From Polaribacter vadi (GTDB lineage: Bacteria; Bacteroidota; Bacteroidia; Flavobacteriales; Flavobacteriaceae), in contig NZ_JAHKQL010000037.1 in NCBI RefSeq assembly GCF_018861005.1, forward strand, positions 97,741-161,740: a stretch of 64,000 bases of DNA, given 5' to 3'. The position numbers and the translations under genes are program-made. The stretch's first letter is position 1. Every line of letters begins with the position of its first letter. Shown piece by piece: positions 1-9,426 of this stretch. The notes below the pieces were generated by a model, which saw only the letters and a list, made by a program, of their open reading frames with translations, was not told the DNA's origin and made no database searches.

Positions 1-1985
1 GGTATTCTATTAATTTATTAACACTTTTTGCCTTAGTATTAGCTATTGGTATTGTGGTAGATGATGCCATTGTTGTTGTAGAAGCTGTACATGCAAAAAT
101 GGATGAAGGAGAACACAATCCTAAAAAAGCAACATTAACTGCAATGAACGAAATTTCTGGGGCAATTATTTCAATTACCTTAGTAATGGCTGCTGTATTT
201 ATTCCTGTAACTTTTGTAACAGGTCCAACAGGTGTGTTTTATGAGCAATTTGGGGTTACTTTAATTATTGCCATTTTAATATCTGCAGTAAATGCATTAA
301 CATTAAGTCCTGCTTTATGTGCTTTATTATTTAAAGGGCATAAAAATGATGAAGAGTTAAAAGGTAAAAGTCCTTTAAAACGTTTTTATACTTTATTTAA
401 TCGTGGTTTTAATGCCACTGTAGATAAATATGGAAAATCACTACAGTTTCTTTACAAAAACAAATTTGTTTCTGTATTGCTATTAATTATTGCTGGTGTA
501 GGAATTTATTGGGCTTCTACAACCACACCAACAGGTTTTGTACCTAATGAAGATAGAGGAATTATTTTTGCAAATATAGAGTTACCAGCAGGTGCTTCTT
601 TAGATAGAACAGATGCAGTTGCAAGAAAACTTTATGCTAAAATTGATGGTATGGAGGGCATTGTTGGTGTAAACTTTATAAAAGGAAGAAGTTTGATTAA
701 TGGTACTGGTGCAAATTATGGTATGGGAATTATAAAGTTAGAAGATTGGAGCAAGCGAGAAACTGATGCACTTTCTGCACAAGCCATTACTGGAAAATTA
801 TTTGGTATTGCTGCTACAGTACCTGATGCAAAAATCATCTTTTTCTCACCCCCAAGTATTAGAGGGTTTGGTAATTCTGCAGGATTTGAAGTGAATTTAT
901 TAGATAAATTTGGAGGAGAGTTCAAAGACTTAGACAAAGCCAATCAAGAATTTGCAGCAGCTTTAATGAGTCATCCAGAAGTTAAATATGCTCAGTCTGC
1001 CTTTAACACAAACTACCCACAATATGAAATGGAAGTAAATGTACCTTTAGCAAAAGAAAAGGGGGTTTCTGTAACCAGTATTTTTTCAACTTTACAAGGG
1101 TATATAGGTGGTATTTATGCATCTGATTTTTCTAAATTTGGAAAACAATTTAGAGTTTACATACAAGCTTTACCAGAAGACAGAGCAGATAAAGATGCTT
1201 TAAACAGTATGTATGTACGTACAGATTCTGGAGAAATGACCCCAATTACACAGTTTGTTAACTTAAAAAGAGTATATGGCCCTCAATCTGTAACTCGTTT
1301 TAACTTATTAAATTCTACAAGTATTACAGGAGCAACTAACCAAGGGTTTAGTACAGGTGATGCTATTAAAGTTATCGAAGAAGAAGTGGCTAAACTACCA
1401 AGCAATTACACTGTTGCGTACTCAGGTTTAACTCGTGAAGAGGTAGGGGCTGGTAATCAAACAACTTTTATATTTATACTAAGTATTCTATTTGTTTATT
1501 TCTTATTAAGTGCACAGTACGAAAGTTATTTACTGCCTTTTGCAGTGGTATTATCTTTACCATTTGGAGTTTTTGGAGCATACATAAGTACAAAGTTTTT
1601 AGGTTTAGAAAATAATATCTATTTCCAAATTTCATTAATTATGTTAATAGGTTTGTTGGCTAAAAATGCCATTCTTATTGTAGAAATAGCATTGCAAAAA
1701 AGAAAAAATGGTGAAAGTATTACAGAAGCAGCTATAGATGGTGCTAAATCTCGTTTACGTCCTATTTTAATGACCTCTTTTGCCTTTATCTTAGGATTAA
1801 TGCCATTAGTGTTGGCAAAAGGTGTAGGGTCAGAAGGAAATAAATCTATTGGTACTGGAGCAGTTGGAGGATTGCTTATTGGTACCATTTTAGGAGTCTT
1901 TGTAATTCCTATCTTATTTATTTTATTCCAATGGTTACAAGAAAAAATTTCTGGTACACCTAAAGTAGAAACAATTGAAGCTTAA
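1..1985 (+). CDS. RND efflux pump inner-membrane permease (HAE1/AcrB-like), 5' end outside window
   Basis: This is the inner-membrane proton/drug antiporter of a tripartite efflux pump. The frame is open from base 3, so the gene enters from the left and about 390 N-terminal residues are missing. The first visible segment contains GIVVDDAIVVVE, the transmembrane-4 motif whose Asp-Asp pair relays protons in AcrB. The rest shows a periplasmic porter domain (GTG/NP-rich, 'PPSIRGFGNSAGFE') and the closing membrane bundle ('LIMLIGLLAKNAILIVE', 'GAVGGLLIGTILGVFVIPILF'), so the 3' half is complete. The next gene starts 4 bases after the stop and encodes the outer-membrane factor, as in classic efflux operons. 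The transported substrate cannot be read from the sequence. Confidence 0.95.
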   Translation, partial: YSINLLTLFALVLAIGIVVDDAIVVVEAVHAKMDEGEHNPKKATLTAMNEISGAIISITLVMAAVFIPVTFVTGPTGVFYEQFGVTLIIAILISAVNALTLSPALCALLFKGHKNDEELKGKSPLKRFYTLFNRGFNATVDKYGKSLQFLYKNKFVSVLLLIIAGVGIYWASTTTPTGFVPNEDRGIIFANIELPAGASLDRTDAVARKLYAKIDGMEGIVGVNFIKGRSLINGTGANYGMGIIKLEDWSKRETDALSAQAITGKLFGIAATVPDAKIIFFSPPSIRGFGNSAGFEVNLLDKFGGEFKDLDKANQEFAAALMSHPEVKYAQSAFNTNYPQYEMEVNVPLAKEKGVSVTSIFSTLQGYIGGIYASDFSKFGKQFRVYIQALPEDRADKDALNSMYVRTDSGEMTPITQFVNLKRVYGPQSVTRFNLLNSTSITGATNQGFSTGDAIKVIEEEVAKLPSNYTVAYSGLTREEVGAGNQTTFIFILSILFVYFLLSAQYESYLLPFAVVLSLPFGVFGAYISTKFLGLENNIYFQISLIMLIGLLAKNAILIVEIALQKRKNGESITEAAIDGAKSRLRPILMTSFAFILGLMPLVLAKGVGSEGNKSIGTGAVGGLLIGTILGVFVIPILFILFQWLQEKISGTPKVETIEA

Positions 1986-1989
1986 AAAG

Positions 1990-3405
1990 ATGAAACTTAT
2001 CATAAAAAATAATCACCTTAAAAAAGGGACAGTTTTAGTAATTATGGCACTTGTACTACAAAGCTGTTTTTCAGCTAAAGAGTATACAAGACCAGAACTT
2101 AGCGAAACAGAAAAATTATATAGAACAGAAAATTTGCCAACAGATAGTACATCTTTGGCAGATGTTTCTTGGCAAAATTTATTTACAGATCAATATTTGC
2201 AAAACTATATTGCAGAGGGTTTACAAAATAATATGGATGTACGTATTGCCATTCAACAAATGGTAGCTGCAGAAGCTTATGCAAAACAAGGTAAGGCTGG
2301 TTATTTGCCATCCGCAAGCATTGGTGCAAATGCTACACATCAAGAATTATCAGAAAACAGTCAGTTTGGTTCCTTGTTTAGTGGTGGTTTAGAAACTTAC
2401 GATGTTACTGCCAATTTATCTTGGGAAGCCGATATTTGGGGTAAAATAAAAAGCAATGTAAAAGCTACACAAGCTGCATATTTGCAAAATGTTGCAGGTC
2501 ATCAAGTTGTAAAAACCCAATTGATAGCTAGTATTGCTAATACGTATTACAATTTATTGGCTTTAGATGCGCAATTAAAAGTAACCCAAGAAACCATTGA
2601 AACTCGTAAAAGTGGAGTAACAACAATTAAAGCTTTAAAAGAAGCAGGACAAGTAACTCAGGTTGCTGTAGACCAAAATATTGCGCAATACAACAGTGCT
2701 TTGGCTTTACAAGTAGATATTAAAACGGCTATATTTAAAACAGAAAATACATTGAGTATTTTATTGGGTAAAACACCTCAAAATTTTAAACGTAGTAATT
2801 TAAACAATCAAAAAATAGAGCAAGATATTATTTTGGGTGTACCTTCAACTTTACTTAGAAACAGACCCGATGTTATGGCTGCAGAGTTTGGCTTAATTCA
2901 GTCTTTTCAGTTAACCAATGTTGCCAATAGTAGCTTTTATCCTTCTTTAACATTAACTGCTTCAGGTGGTTTACAGAGTTTAGATGTAGATAATTTATTT
3001 GATACAAGCTCACTTTTTGCAACCATAATTGGCGGAATTACACAACCTATTTTTAATCAAAGAAAGTTAAAAACACAAAAAGAAGTAGCGCTTGCCAATC
3101 AAGAAACTGCATTGTTAAACTTTAAGAAAACCTTATTAACAGCAGGTAACGAAGTATCTAACGCTTTGTTTTCTTATGAAGCAGAGGTAAAGAAGTTTCA
3201 GTTTAGAAAAAACGAAGTAGAAGCCTTAAGATCTGCAGAAGCCAATTCTGAGGAATTACTTAAAAATGGGTATGCCAATTATTTAGATTTATTAACGGCA
3301 AGACAAAGTGCTTTAAGTGCAGAGTTAAATGTAATTGATAGCAAATTGCAACAATTAACAGCTATTGTAGATTTGTATGAAGCTCTTGGTGGTGGCTTAA
3401 AATAA
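1990..3405 (+). CDS. Outer-membrane efflux lipoprotein (NodT/OprM-type, TolC family)
   Basis: This is the outer-membrane channel of the preceding RND pump. An in-frame TTG exists at 1975 inside the upstream gene, but the ATG at 1990 gives a proper lipoprotein signal (a hydrophobic stretch ending LQSCFS), so I prefer 1990. The body shows two OEP repeats of long alpha-helices. The typical NodT phrases are visible: 'SWEADIWGKIKSNVKA' in the first half, 'LLRNRPDVMAAE' at the repeat junction and 'LDLLTARQSALSAELN' near the end. About 471 residues is normal for the family. It is the last gene of the operon, because a strong palindromic terminator follows about 45 bases after the stop. Confidence 0.95.
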   Translation: MKLIIKNNHLKKGTVLVIMALVLQSCFSAKEYTRPELSETEKLYRTENLPTDSTSLADVSWQNLFTDQYLQNYIAEGLQNNMDVRIAIQQMVAAEAYAKQGKAGYLPSASIGANATHQELSENSQFGSLFSGGLETYDVTANLSWEADIWGKIKSNVKATQAAYLQNVAGHQVVKTQLIASIANTYYNLLALDAQLKVTQETIETRKSGVTTIKALKEAGQVTQVAVDQNIAQYNSALALQVDIKTAIFKTENTLSILLGKTPQNFKRSNLNNQKIEQDIILGVPSTLLRNRPDVMAAEFGLIQSFQLTNVANSSFYPSLTLTASGGLQSLDVDNLFDTSSLFATIIGGITQPIFNQRKLKTQKEVALANQETALLNFKKTLLTAGNEVSNALFSYEAEVKKFQFRKNEVEALRSAEANSEELLKNGYANYLDLLTARQSALSAELNVIDSKLQQLTAIVDLYEALGGGLK

Positions 3406-3450
3406 TATCATTATAAAATCTGAGTAATTAAGAGCACTCAGATTGATACG

Positions 3451-3486
3451 AAAAAGGTTTGAATATTTAAATATTCAAACCTTTTT
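3451..3486 (+). terminator. Perfect 18-bp palindromic terminator
   Basis: AAAAAGGTTTGAATATTT is followed immediately by its exact reverse complement, ending in a T run. It closes the RND efflux operon and, being A/T-flanked on both sides, could stop transcription from either direction. Confidence 0.85.
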
Positions 3487-3668
3487 TTAATATAGATTTT
3501 TAAAGAACAAAGAGTATATTGGGTTAATGTTCTAAGCTATCAAGAAATATTTTTGCCCCTTTTAATGTAAATTTATTTAATTTCATTTTATAATTTTCCA
3601 AGATCAGATAATAATAGTAGTTTAAGATTTTAAAATCTACATTTACAATATAGCAGATCAATAATCAT

Positions 3669-4265
3669 ATGAAAAAAATACTTGTACTATTTGCACATCC
3701 TAAGTACGAAAAATCAACCGTAAACACAGCTTTAATTGAGTATATTAAAGATAAAGTGAATGTTACTATACACGATTTATACGAAAAATATCACGATTTT
3801 CATATCGATGTAAAAGCAGAAAAAGAACTGTTACAACAGCATGATATTATCATTTGGCATCATCCTTTTTATTGGTATAGTTGTCCGCCTTTATTAAAAC
3901 AATGGATAGATATGGTATTAGAGTTCAACTGGGCTTATGGACCAAAAGGTAAAGCTTTAGAGGGTAAAATTTGTTTAAATACCATTACAACTGGTGCATC
4001 AAAAGCTATGTATTGTTCTGAAGGTACTAATAGCTTTACAGTAAGACAGTTTTTAAGACCTTTTGAGCAAACTGCAAATTTGTGCAATATGTCTTATTTT
4101 CCACCATTTGCAGTAATGGGTACACATAAATTAACAGAAGATATTTTAGAGCAATCTAAAATTAAATACGGAGAAGCAATCGATTTATTACAGAGCAATT
4201 TAACGCTAAATGATTTCGAAAATATCTCTTTTTTAAATGATATTCCACAACTTAATACCACATAA
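3669..4265 (+). CDS. Flavodoxin-fold NAD(P)H oxidoreductase, KefF/KefG-like
   Basis: This is a soluble FMN quinone-oxidoreductase-type protein of 198 residues. The N-terminus 'MKKILVLFAHPKYEKSTVNTAL' is the FMN phosphate-binding loop. 'HHPFYWYSCPPLLKQWIDMVL' and 'ITTGASKAMY' are the characteristic Flavodoxin_2 segments. The neighbouring gene starts 3 bases downstream and encodes a KefB/KefC-type antiporter. In enterobacteria KefF or KefG are ancillary subunits that bind and activate KefC or KefB under electrophile stress, so the pairing suggests the same job. Which of the two ancillary types it resembles more cannot be decided by eye. Confidence 0.9.
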   Translation: MKKILVLFAHPKYEKSTVNTALIEYIKDKVNVTIHDLYEKYHDFHIDVKAEKELLQQHDIIIWHHPFYWYSCPPLLKQWIDMVLEFNWAYGPKGKALEGKICLNTITTGASKAMYCSEGTNSFTVRQFLRPFEQTANLCNMSYFPPFAVMGTHKLTEDILEQSKIKYGEAIDLLQSNLTLNDFENISFLNDIPQLNTT

Positions 4266-4268
4266 ATT

Positions 4269-6164
4269 ATGACAGGTAGTTTACTTTTTGAAGCCATAAT
4301 GTTTTTAGCAGGTGCTATATTATGTGTTTCCATAGCTAAAAAACTAGGCTTAAGTTCTGTAATTGGTTATTTACTAGCAGGAGTTTTAATAGGCCCTTAT
4401 GTTTTTGGTTTTATTGGTGAAGAGGGTGATGATATTTTACACTTTGCTGAATTTGGTGTAGTAATGATGCTGTTTTTAATTGGTTTAGAAATAGAGCCTA
4501 AAAACTTCTGGAACATGCGTAAAACGATTTTAGGTATGGGTGGCATACAAGTTGGGGGTACAATGTTAGTTACTTATATCTTATTTACATTATTAGGTTT
4601 TGAGTTTAAAGTGGCTTTAGTTATTGCTATGGCAGTTGCTTTATCTTCTACAGCCATTGCCATGCAAACCATTAAAGAAAAGGGCTTAATGGATACCACT
4701 TTTGGTACATCAGCATTTTCTATTTTATTGTTTCAAGATATAATTGTCATTTTTATGTTGGGTTTTATCCCATTATTGGCAAATCCAGATCAAGGTGCAT
4801 CTACAGAATCACATAGCGATTCTGTTAGTTTAATTCAGAATTTACCAATGGGTTTCCAAACCTTGGCTATTATTTTATCCGTAGTTATTATAATTGTTGC
4901 AGGTAAATTTTTAATTGTACCTATGTTGCGTAAAGTGGCAAAAACAGGCGTGCGTGAAGTACTAATTGCAGCCGCTTTTTTAATTGTTTTTGGTATTTCA
5001 TTTTTAATGGAGTTTGTAGGGATTAGTCCTGCTTTAGGTGCTTTTTTAGGAGGTGTAGTTTTATCTAATAGTGAGTTTAAACACGAATTAGAAAGTACTT
5101 TAGAGCCTTTTAAAAATCTATTATTAGGGCTATTTTTTATGGCAGTTGGTGCGTCCATTAACTTTATTGTAATTGCTAAAAACCCCTTAACTATTGGTGG
5201 GGTTTTAATTGCCATTATAATTATCAAAGCCCTGGTTTTATTTATTACAGGTAAAGTGTTTAAATTAAAACTAGATCAAAACCTATTGCTAACCTTTGGT
5301 TTGGCACAAATAGGGGAGTTTGCTTTTGTACTACTTTCTTTTGCCTTCGGATTAAATATTTTAGAGCAAGAACAAATGGATATGCTTTTGGTAATTACGG
5401 CTTTATCAATGTCGTTAACACCAATTATTAGTATGATAAATGAACGTCTTATTTTACCAAAAATAGGTACAAAAGAATCTGTACAAAGACCTATGGATCA
5501 TATCGCAAAATCACAAAAAATAATTTTAGTAGGCTTTGGTCATTTTGGTAGTACTATTGGACGTTTCTTAAGATCTCATGGAGTAGAAGCTACCATTTTA
5601 GACCATGATTCTAATCGTGTAGATTTTTTAAGAAAGATGGGGTTTGAAGTATATTATGGAGATGCTACAAGAGTAGATTTACTAGAATCTGCGGGTATTG
5701 CAGAAGCTAAAATTGTTATTTGTGCTACCAATAAAATAGAGGTTTCTAAATCCATTAGTAATCTGGTTCTCGAAAAATACCCACACGTAGAGTTAATGAT
5801 TCGTACTAAAAATAGATACGATGCTTATGAGTTGTTAAACCTGGGGCATACCAATATTTATAGGGAATCTTTAGATACTTCTTTATTATTGGCTAGAGAT
5901 GTTTTGAGTAAAATGGGTTTTAGAAAATATACTTTAAATAGACAAATTCAAAACTTTAAAAAGTACGATGAAGACAGTTTAAGACGTTTAGCTCAAGAAC
6001 CCAATAGAGGCGAAAATTATATTTTTAAGGCTAGAGAAGAATTAAAACAACAAGAGGAGTTTTTAAACGAAGATTTTAAAAGGGGTGTGATCGATTTTGA
6101 TAATCATTGGGATAGTGAACAGATTAAACAAACCTTAAAAAAATCCAAATCTTATACTTTGTAA
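4269..6164 (+). CDS. CPA2-type K+/H+ antiporter with TrkA-N domain (KefB/KefC family)
   Basis: This is an inner-membrane cation/proton antiporter of 631 residues. The first 390 residues are a Na_H_Exchanger-type bundle of about 12 helices (for example 'ALSSTAIAMQTIKEKGLMDT' and 'ALGAFLGGVVLSNSEF'). It is followed by a RCK/TrkA-N Rossmann domain beginning 'KIILVGFGHFGSTIGRFL' and continuing 'YYGDATRVDLLESAGIAEAKIVICATN', which binds nucleotide or glutathione conjugates in Kef systems. The C-terminal tail is charged. It is translationally close to the upstream oxidoreductase gene. The likely role is potassium efflux and cytoplasmic acidification in response to electrophiles. Whether it is glutathione-gated is inference. 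Confidence 0.92.
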   Translation: MTGSLLFEAIMFLAGAILCVSIAKKLGLSSVIGYLLAGVLIGPYVFGFIGEEGDDILHFAEFGVVMMLFLIGLEIEPKNFWNMRKTILGMGGIQVGGTMLVTYILFTLLGFEFKVALVIAMAVALSSTAIAMQTIKEKGLMDTTFGTSAFSILLFQDIIVIFMLGFIPLLANPDQGASTESHSDSVSLIQNLPMGFQTLAIILSVVIIIVAGKFLIVPMLRKVAKTGVREVLIAAAFLIVFGISFLMEFVGISPALGAFLGGVVLSNSEFKHELESTLEPFKNLLLGLFFMAVGASINFIVIAKNPLTIGGVLIAIIIIKALVLFITGKVFKLKLDQNLLLTFGLAQIGEFAFVLLSFAFGLNILEQEQMDMLLVITALSMSLTPIISMINERLILPKIGTKESVQRPMDHIAKSQKIILVGFGHFGSTIGRFLRSHGVEATILDHDSNRVDFLRKMGFEVYYGDATRVDLLESAGIAEAKIVICATNKIEVSKSISNLVLEKYPHVELMIRTKNRYDAYELLNLGHTNIYRESLDTSLLLARDVLSKMGFRKYTLNRQIQNFKKYDEDSLRRLAQEPNRGENYIFKAREELKQQEEFLNEDFKRGVIDFDNHWDSEQIKQTLKKSKSYTL

Positions 6165-6336
6165 ATGTATAAGAAACGCATCATTACTTTTTTAGTAGAG
6201 ATAGTGGTTATACCAATTACTTTAAATCAATAGGTGATAAATACGTTTTTTTTGTTTTTAGTATTAAGTTTTAAAGAAAAGAGAAGTATTGTAGTAAGTA
6301 TGATTGCCTTTTTACTTGTTTTTTAACACAGTAATT

Positions 6337-7572
6337 TTATTCAATATTTCTAACGGCTCTAACAAAATTATATACATATTGAACATCCCCTTGTGGACCA
6401 AAATTGGCTGGGTAATCATCAGCATCACCAGATTTTGGATCATTACGTTGCGCTCCAGCACCATGTACATCCATAAGATTATCATTCATTACTCCTTGTG
6501 ATTTTCCAAAACAGAAGTAAACTGCATCTGTATATTGATTTGGGCCATCTTTTAATGGTGAACTTGACCAATAATAACCATATTGTCCTGAATTACCCTC
6601 TGTATCTGTAATTGGTGTACAAAAAAACAATGGGTCAATTGCTGGAGAAAAAGAGGTAGAAGGGCTACGTGTATAATCAATAATACTTTGTAACTCTTTT
6701 GCATTAGGCATTCTCCAATCGTTGTAACCTCCCTGTGTAAGGGATTCTGTGTAGTTTAGTGCGTTTTCCCAATCGTAAGTATTACCATTATCAGTTTGTT
6801 GCCACATTAATCCTGTTGCATTATCTGTAATTGTTCCATCTCCATTATCTGTAAAGTTGTTTTTACCATAATCTTGGTTACCTCTTACCATTCTAAAATA
6901 CATAGTGTTTGGAGAACCATCAGATGGTTTGTATTTAGGATAGGCTTTTAATCTACCATCAACAAAATTATAACCAAAAATTGCTTCATCTCCATTCATT
7001 ATAAGTCCTACATAATGTGTTTTAGACCAAGTCTGTCCATCAATTTCTCTTTCGCCAATAGATTCATCTCCTATAGGTTGTTCAAAGTATTCTGTATCTA
7101 TAAACATTTTTACAGAATCATCACCAAAACATTGTCCTGTAAATTGTGCCAATGAATAAAGTTCCTTTATTGTAGGTATTCTCCAGTCTGTATATCCACC
7201 TATATTGATGGTTTCTACTAATACCAAAGCATCATCATAAGAAATTTTATTGCCCATATCTTGTTGCCACATTAATCCTGTAACATTATCGGTTACTGTT
7301 CCATCACCATTTTCAGTGTACGATGGTTGGTTACCATGGTAAGTTGCATCTTGTCCGTAAAAAGCCTTACCTACAGTTGGTGCTGTTATTATAGCTTCAT
7401 CATTGTAAAACTCAAAAACATTTGTATCAACAATTGTGTAAGGTTTATCTGGAATTGGTAATGTAATCACTTCTTCCTCATCAGATTCGTTATTAATAAT
7501 GGTGTCATCATTTTTACTGCAACCAAAGATTATGGTATATAATAAAAATAGAGATAAGAAATTTATTTTCAT
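6337..7572 (-). CDS. DUF1566 (Lcl C-terminal) domain lipoprotein
   Basis: This is a secreted lipoprotein of 411 residues. The signal peptide ends in a lipobox (IIFGCSK, Cys18), followed by an acidic linker. Two copies of the DUF1566 fold are visible. Each starts with NGDGT[VI]TDN[VA]TGLMWQQ (about residues 88-104 and 232-250) and continues with GGY[TN]DWR[IM]P[TN][IA]KEL. The fold is related to FGE-sulfatase/C-type-lectin-like surface domains. The biological role is unknown. It stands alone between the Kef operon (convergent) and an Lrp-type regulator. About 170 bases between this gene and the Kef stop hold no recognisable feature. Confidence 0.9.
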   Translation of the reverse strand: MKINFLSLFLLYTIIFGCSKNDDTIINNESDEEEVITLPIPDKPYTIVDTNVFEFYNDEAIITAPTVGKAFYGQDATYHGNQPSYTENGDGTVTDNVTGLMWQQDMGNKISYDDALVLVETINIGGYTDWRIPTIKELYSLAQFTGQCFGDDSVKMFIDTEYFEQPIGDESIGEREIDGQTWSKTHYVGLIMNGDEAIFGYNFVDGRLKAYPKYKPSDGSPNTMYFRMVRGNQDYGKNNFTDNGDGTITDNATGLMWQQTDNGNTYDWENALNYTESLTQGGYNDWRMPNAKELQSIIDYTRSPSTSFSPAIDPLFFCTPITDTEGNSGQYGYYWSSSPLKDGPNQYTDAVYFCFGKSQGVMNDNLMDVHGAGAQRNDPKSGDADDYPANFGPQGDVQYVYNFVRAVRNIE

Positions 7573-7803
7573 AATTTATGGTTGTTTTTAGTCTTTGACT
7601 AAAATAAATAAGATAGGTTTAAATTTGAATAAATTTATTTCTTATAAGTATAAAGGTGAGAATTACCGCTAACTTTTATATTGTTTTACCTGCTGTTTTT
7701 TCAGAGTTGTTGAAGTAATAACTATATTTTTTTTAGATGATTTAATTACTTCTATTAGATTTCTATTGTCAACCTTTTTCCTCTATTTTAATAATCAGTT
7801 TTA

Positions 7804-8223
7804 TTAAACTTTTTCTAATTCAGATAAAATTAGATGTGTGGTTGGGTCTCCATAGTTAATCATTTTGTCAATAAACTGTTGTAAATGTAATTGATTCTTT
7901 AGAACTACTCTCATATGGATATTATATGGGCCAGTTATTCGATAGGATTCTTTTATTTCTGGGAATGTGTTTATGTCTTTCATAAAAATATTTAGTTTGC
8001 CAGTAAATAGTTTAAGCATTATAAATACTTCTAAACCATAACCAAGTTTATGGTTATCAATATTTAAAGTATAATTTTTTATAACACCTATATCCTGCAA
8101 TTTTTGTATACGTTCTCTAACAGAAGAAGGCGAAAGGTTAATAATTCTTCCAATTTCTGCAAAAGATTGTCTAGAATTCTTCATTAGAACTTTAATTATT
8201 TCTGTATCGATCTTGTCTACCAT
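7804..8223 (-). CDS. Lrp/AsnC family transcriptional regulator
   Basis: This is a DNA-binding regulator of 139 residues, slightly short for the family (about 150). The N-terminal winged helix-turn-helix (residues 2-50) shows 'NSRQSFAEIGRIINLSPSSVRERIQKL', a typical Lrp recognition helix, followed by the RAM ligand-binding ferredoxin-like domain. It is divergently transcribed from the TauE-type exporter with a 130-base shared promoter region. It therefore probably senses a small amino-acid-like or sulfur-containing ligand and controls that exporter. The pairing is visible; the ligand is inference. Confidence 0.93.
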   Translation of the reverse strand: MVDKIDTEIIKVLMKNSRQSFAEIGRIINLSPSSVRERIQKLQDIGVIKNYTLNIDNHKLGYGLEVFIMLKLFTGKLNIFMKDINTFPEIKESYRITGPYNIHMRVVLKNQLHLQQFIDKMINYGDPTTHLILSELEKV

Positions 8224-8353
8224 TGAATCAATTGTATATTCATAAAAATACTTCTTTTATTTTAATTTATAACTGTTTTACAGTTGAAATGATTTTGAGT
8301 AGAAATGTATAAGATTTAATTTTATCATATCATAATAACACCAAGAATTAGAT

Positions 8354-9076
8354 ATGGAATTAGATGTTTTATTAATTATTAGTTTAGGTATATTTTTAGG
8401 TTTTTTTATTCAAACTATTATTGGTTTTTCTGGAGCTTTAGTTGCATTGCCTATATTGTTAATTAGCATTGCTTTACCTGAAGCAATATCTTATATTTCG
8501 ATATTTTATTTTTTATCGAGTATTTATTTGGTTCAAAAAGAATGGACGAATATTAATAAAAAAGTGATTGTAAAACTCGCACTGACCTCAATAATTGGTC
8601 TTGCTGCAGGAATATCAATATTAAGTTTTGGAAATCTTATATTTCTAAAAAAGGTTCTAGGAATATTTATTATTCTCTATGTGATCTATAGTTATTTTTC
8701 TAAAGGGAAAATTAAAAAATCTTCTTTTTTGGAATATGTACTTGGCATTTTTGGAGGTTTTTTCTCTGGGTTATTTTCAACTGGTGGTCCATTATTTGTA
8801 ATAGTAGTCAAAAATGCCACTAAGGATATAAAAACATTTCGTGCAACTATGTTTGGTGTTCTAGGTTTAGTTTCTATAATTCGAGTTCCTTTAATTGCTA
8901 TTAGCGGAATTTTAAAATTAAACCATTTATATTATGCCCTATTCATTATGCCTTTTTTCTTGTTATCTATATTTTTAGGAAAAAAAATGTACTCGAAATT
9001 AAATGAACAGCTAATTAAAAATTGTGTATTAGTAGCATTATTATTTTCAGGCATTATGTTAGCTTTTAAATCTTAA
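8354..9076 (+). CDS. TauE/SafE (TSUP) family exporter
   Basis: This is an integral membrane protein of 240 residues with about eight hydrophobic helices. The two pseudo-repeats of the TSUP family are visible through 'TIIGFSGALVALPIL' in the N-terminal half and 'GLFSTGGPLFVIVVKN' in the C-terminal half. TSUP proteins export sulfonates, sulfite, sulfoacetate or related anions; the substrate here is unknown. The gene faces the Lrp-family regulator across a short divergent promoter region, which suggests regulation by that protein. Its stop codon overlaps the end of a possible small gene on the other strand. Confidence 0.9.
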   Translation: MELDVLLIISLGIFLGFFIQTIIGFSGALVALPILLISIALPEAISYISIFYFLSSIYLVQKEWTNINKKVIVKLALTSIIGLAAGISILSFGNLIFLKKVLGIFIILYVIYSYFSKGKIKKSSFLEYVLGIFGGFFSGLFSTGGPLFVIVVKNATKDIKTFRATMFGVLGLVSIIRVPLIAISGILKLNHLYYALFIMPFFLLSIFLGKKMYSKLNEQLIKNCVLVALLFSGIMLAFKS

Positions 9077-9204
9077 TTTTTTTCTGATTCTTTAGTTATA
9101 ACTTTTACTCTTTTTATAATTTCATCAACGCCTTTCATAAAGTCAGGATTTCCTTTTCGTCCTGCTGCAATTTTAGTGTCTGTTTGTTCTCTTAAGTTTT
9201 TCAT
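9073..9204 (-). CDS. Possible 43-residue small protein, convergent with the TSUP gene
   Basis: The reading frame starts at ATG 9204 and ends in TAA at 9073, four bases inside the end of the exporter gene. It encodes a charged, helical-looking peptide beginning MKNLREQTDTKIAAGRKGNP with a K/E-rich C-terminus. I do not recognise a family. The balanced composition, with few Leu/Ile-only runs, looks more like a real protein than random A+T-rich DNA. There is no independent evidence of expression. A hairpin terminator lies upstream of it, at 9297, on the far side. Confidence 0.4.
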   Translation of the reverse strand: MKNLREQTDTKIAAGRKGNPDFMKGVDEIIKRVKVITKESEKN

Positions 9205-9296
9205 AGTTTTCAAATGTAAAAATTAATGAGTCTGCATTATTTGAAATTAAACTTAAAGTTTATTTTTTATAAAATTATAAGTTGTTTAAAAGTAAA

Positions 9297-9324
9297 CATC
9301 CAGCATTGTATACAATGCTGGATG
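9297..9324. terminator. 12-bp perfect stem, TATA loop, bidirectional terminator candidate
   Basis: CATCCAGCATTG and its exact reverse complement are separated by TATA, followed by a T-rich stretch on the plus side and A-rich sequence on the other. It lies between the exporter/small-gene region and the first minus-strand lipoprotein, so it may end transcription of the minus-strand genes from 11.5-9.4 kb. Confidence 0.7.
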
Positions 9325-9426
9325 CTTGTTTTGTTAAACAGTAAAGTTGTAAAGTAACATGGTTATTTTTTTATTACAAATTGATTCGTAATATTTTTTG
9401 TTTTTTTTTTATAAAGTTTGTTACCA

